Assembly (NCBI GenBank): GCA_963580455.1
Contig: OY756963.1
Span: forward strand, 14,155,555 to 14,219,554
From: Euonymus europaeus
Taxonomy: Eukaryota > Streptophyta > Magnoliopsida > Celastrales > Celastraceae
Direction: 5' to 3'
Length of the DNA: 64,000 bases
Shown: positions 63,702-64,000 of the stretch, one piece after another
Numbering within the stretch: the stretch's first letter is position 1
How the letters are laid out: each line of letters begins with the position of its first letter
Made by a program: the position numbers and the translations under genes
The notes under the pieces: generated by a model
The model's database searches: none
Told to the model about the DNA's origin: nothing
The model's input: only the letters and a program-made list of their open reading frames with translations

Positions 63702-63815
63702 ATCCTAGAGAGAGATAGAGCGATGATTCTAGAGAGAGAAGATCATTTGAAGTGATTCTTGGAGAGTCTAAGCTTGGATTGGAGACTTGGAGAAGATTTC
63801 AAGGAAGATTTCAAG
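63702..63815 (+). other. GA-rich leader-like stretch with a 12-bp tandem repeat
   Basis: The strand is purine-rich with TAGAGAGAG motifs at about 63,705 and 63,731. A perfect tandem GAAGATTTCAAG lies at 63,792-63,803 and 63,804-63,815. This resembles plant 5' leader sequence and has no long open frame. Confidence 0.5.
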
Positions 63816-63820
63816 GTTTG

Positions 63821-63828
63821 AGGTAAGT
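63821..63828 (+). promoter_or_regulatory. Splice-donor-like site AG/GTAAGT
   Basis: A perfect plant 5' splice-site consensus follows the GA-rich leader and is followed by T-rich intron-like sequence to the window end. It could be a leader intron of the element or of a gene. No acceptor can be assigned inside the window. Confidence 0.35.
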
Positions 63829-63891
63829 TTTCCTAGAGTTTCTCATTGGGGTTTTCTTTAGATTTGGTTAGTTCCGTTTGGAATTGGTATC

Positions 63892-63899
63892 TAGGGTTT
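63892..63899 (-). promoter_or_regulatory. Telo-box-like motif (AAACCCTA on the minus strand)
   Basis: TAGGGTTT occurs once, within CTAGGGTTTAG. The motif is known from plant promoters of translation-related genes and from interstitial telomeric DNA. A single copy in T-rich sequence may be chance. Confidence 0.25.
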
Positions 63900-64000
63900 A
63901 GATATGTTGATATAGGCTTGTTTGTGGACCTATGTGTAGGTTTAGTTGGGATTTTGGAGTAAGATTTGGATTGGGCTTTGGAACAAGTTTTTGAAAGAGA

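Larger units (their letters stand above)
63319..64000 (+). mobile_element. Putative 5' LTR of a plant retrotransposon (partial, runs off the window)
   Basis: Satellite sequence ends abruptly and unrelated sequence begins with TGAAATCCCGACCC. TG is the canonical start of an LTR, and a CCCGACC-type opening is common in Ty3/gypsy chromovirus LTRs of plants (family knowledge, recalled and not searched). The five bases before TG are TTCTA, a candidate target-site duplication whose partner would be outside the window. The stretch contains TATA-like sequences, a GC-rich palindrome cluster, a GA-rich leader-like region and a splice-donor-like site, all plausible in an LTR. No gag or pol frame is present. 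The alternatives are a solo LTR, or the unique flank of the array with a gene promoter and 5' UTR. Confidence 0.5.

Noticed and set aside
63702..63740. TAGAGAGAG in the tail as a remnant of the satellite (which has CATAGAGAGAG)
   Set aside because: Only this simple GA run is shared. The flanking bases do not match the monomer.
63885..63905. Interstitial telomeric repeat
   Set aside because: Only about one and a half TTTAGGG units are present, with no tandem array.

Overview
The window is essentially one plant-type satellite DNA array with a short, unrelated tail. From base 1 to about 63,315 the sequence is a head-to-tail array of a roughly 160-bp monomer, about 395 copies, all in the same orientation. 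I found no protein-coding gene, tRNA or rRNA in it. The left edge of the window cuts through a monomer, so the array continues upstream. The monomer is AT-rich, carries a HindIII site (AAGCTT) in most copies, and has a conserved 9-bp dyad (GAGCAACTT, 10 bases, AAGTTGCTC). Monomer length, nested higher-order repeats (HORs) and the LTR-like flank suggest a centromeric or other heterochromatic satellite of a flowering plant. The species and the centromeric role cannot be settled from this sequence.

Layout: 1-9.76 kb has the most diverse monomers, including an 8-mer HOR of about 1,279 bp built from two related 4-mers. 9.76-15.6 kb has HOR copies of about 1,288, 1,925 and 1,922 bp. 15.6-26.5 kb is a mosaic of two HOR modules, one repeating at 1,120 bp and one at 1,441 bp. 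26.5-36.2 kb contains a 9-mer HOR repeated at exactly 1,437 bp, followed by a 1,430-bp relative. 36.2-43.0 kb mixes 7-mer and 10-mer spacings. 43.02-44.94 kb is a 961-bp (6-mer) tandem duplication. 45.95-60.13 kb is a 7,092-bp tandem duplication whose two copies are nearly identical, and each copy contains an older out-of-register duplication of about 2.31 kb. 60.13-63.315 kb is the last part of the array.

At about 63,319 the array stops inside the dyad of a monomer and unrelated sequence starts with TGAAATCCCGACC. The tail has a TG start, a cluster of CGCCTAGGCG palindromes, a GA-rich leader-like stretch and a perfect AG/GTAAGT splice-donor-like site. It is best read as the start of an LTR retrotransposon inserted in the array, although an ordinary array/flank boundary is not excluded.

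Nothing here looks like a multi-gene system. What is unusual is the array architecture: a dyad-poor marker monomer that recurs about once per HOR from 18 kb onward, nested duplications whose relative order can be read, and at least one duplication that broke the monomer register. Coordinates, spacings and identities were read by eye from the printed sequence.
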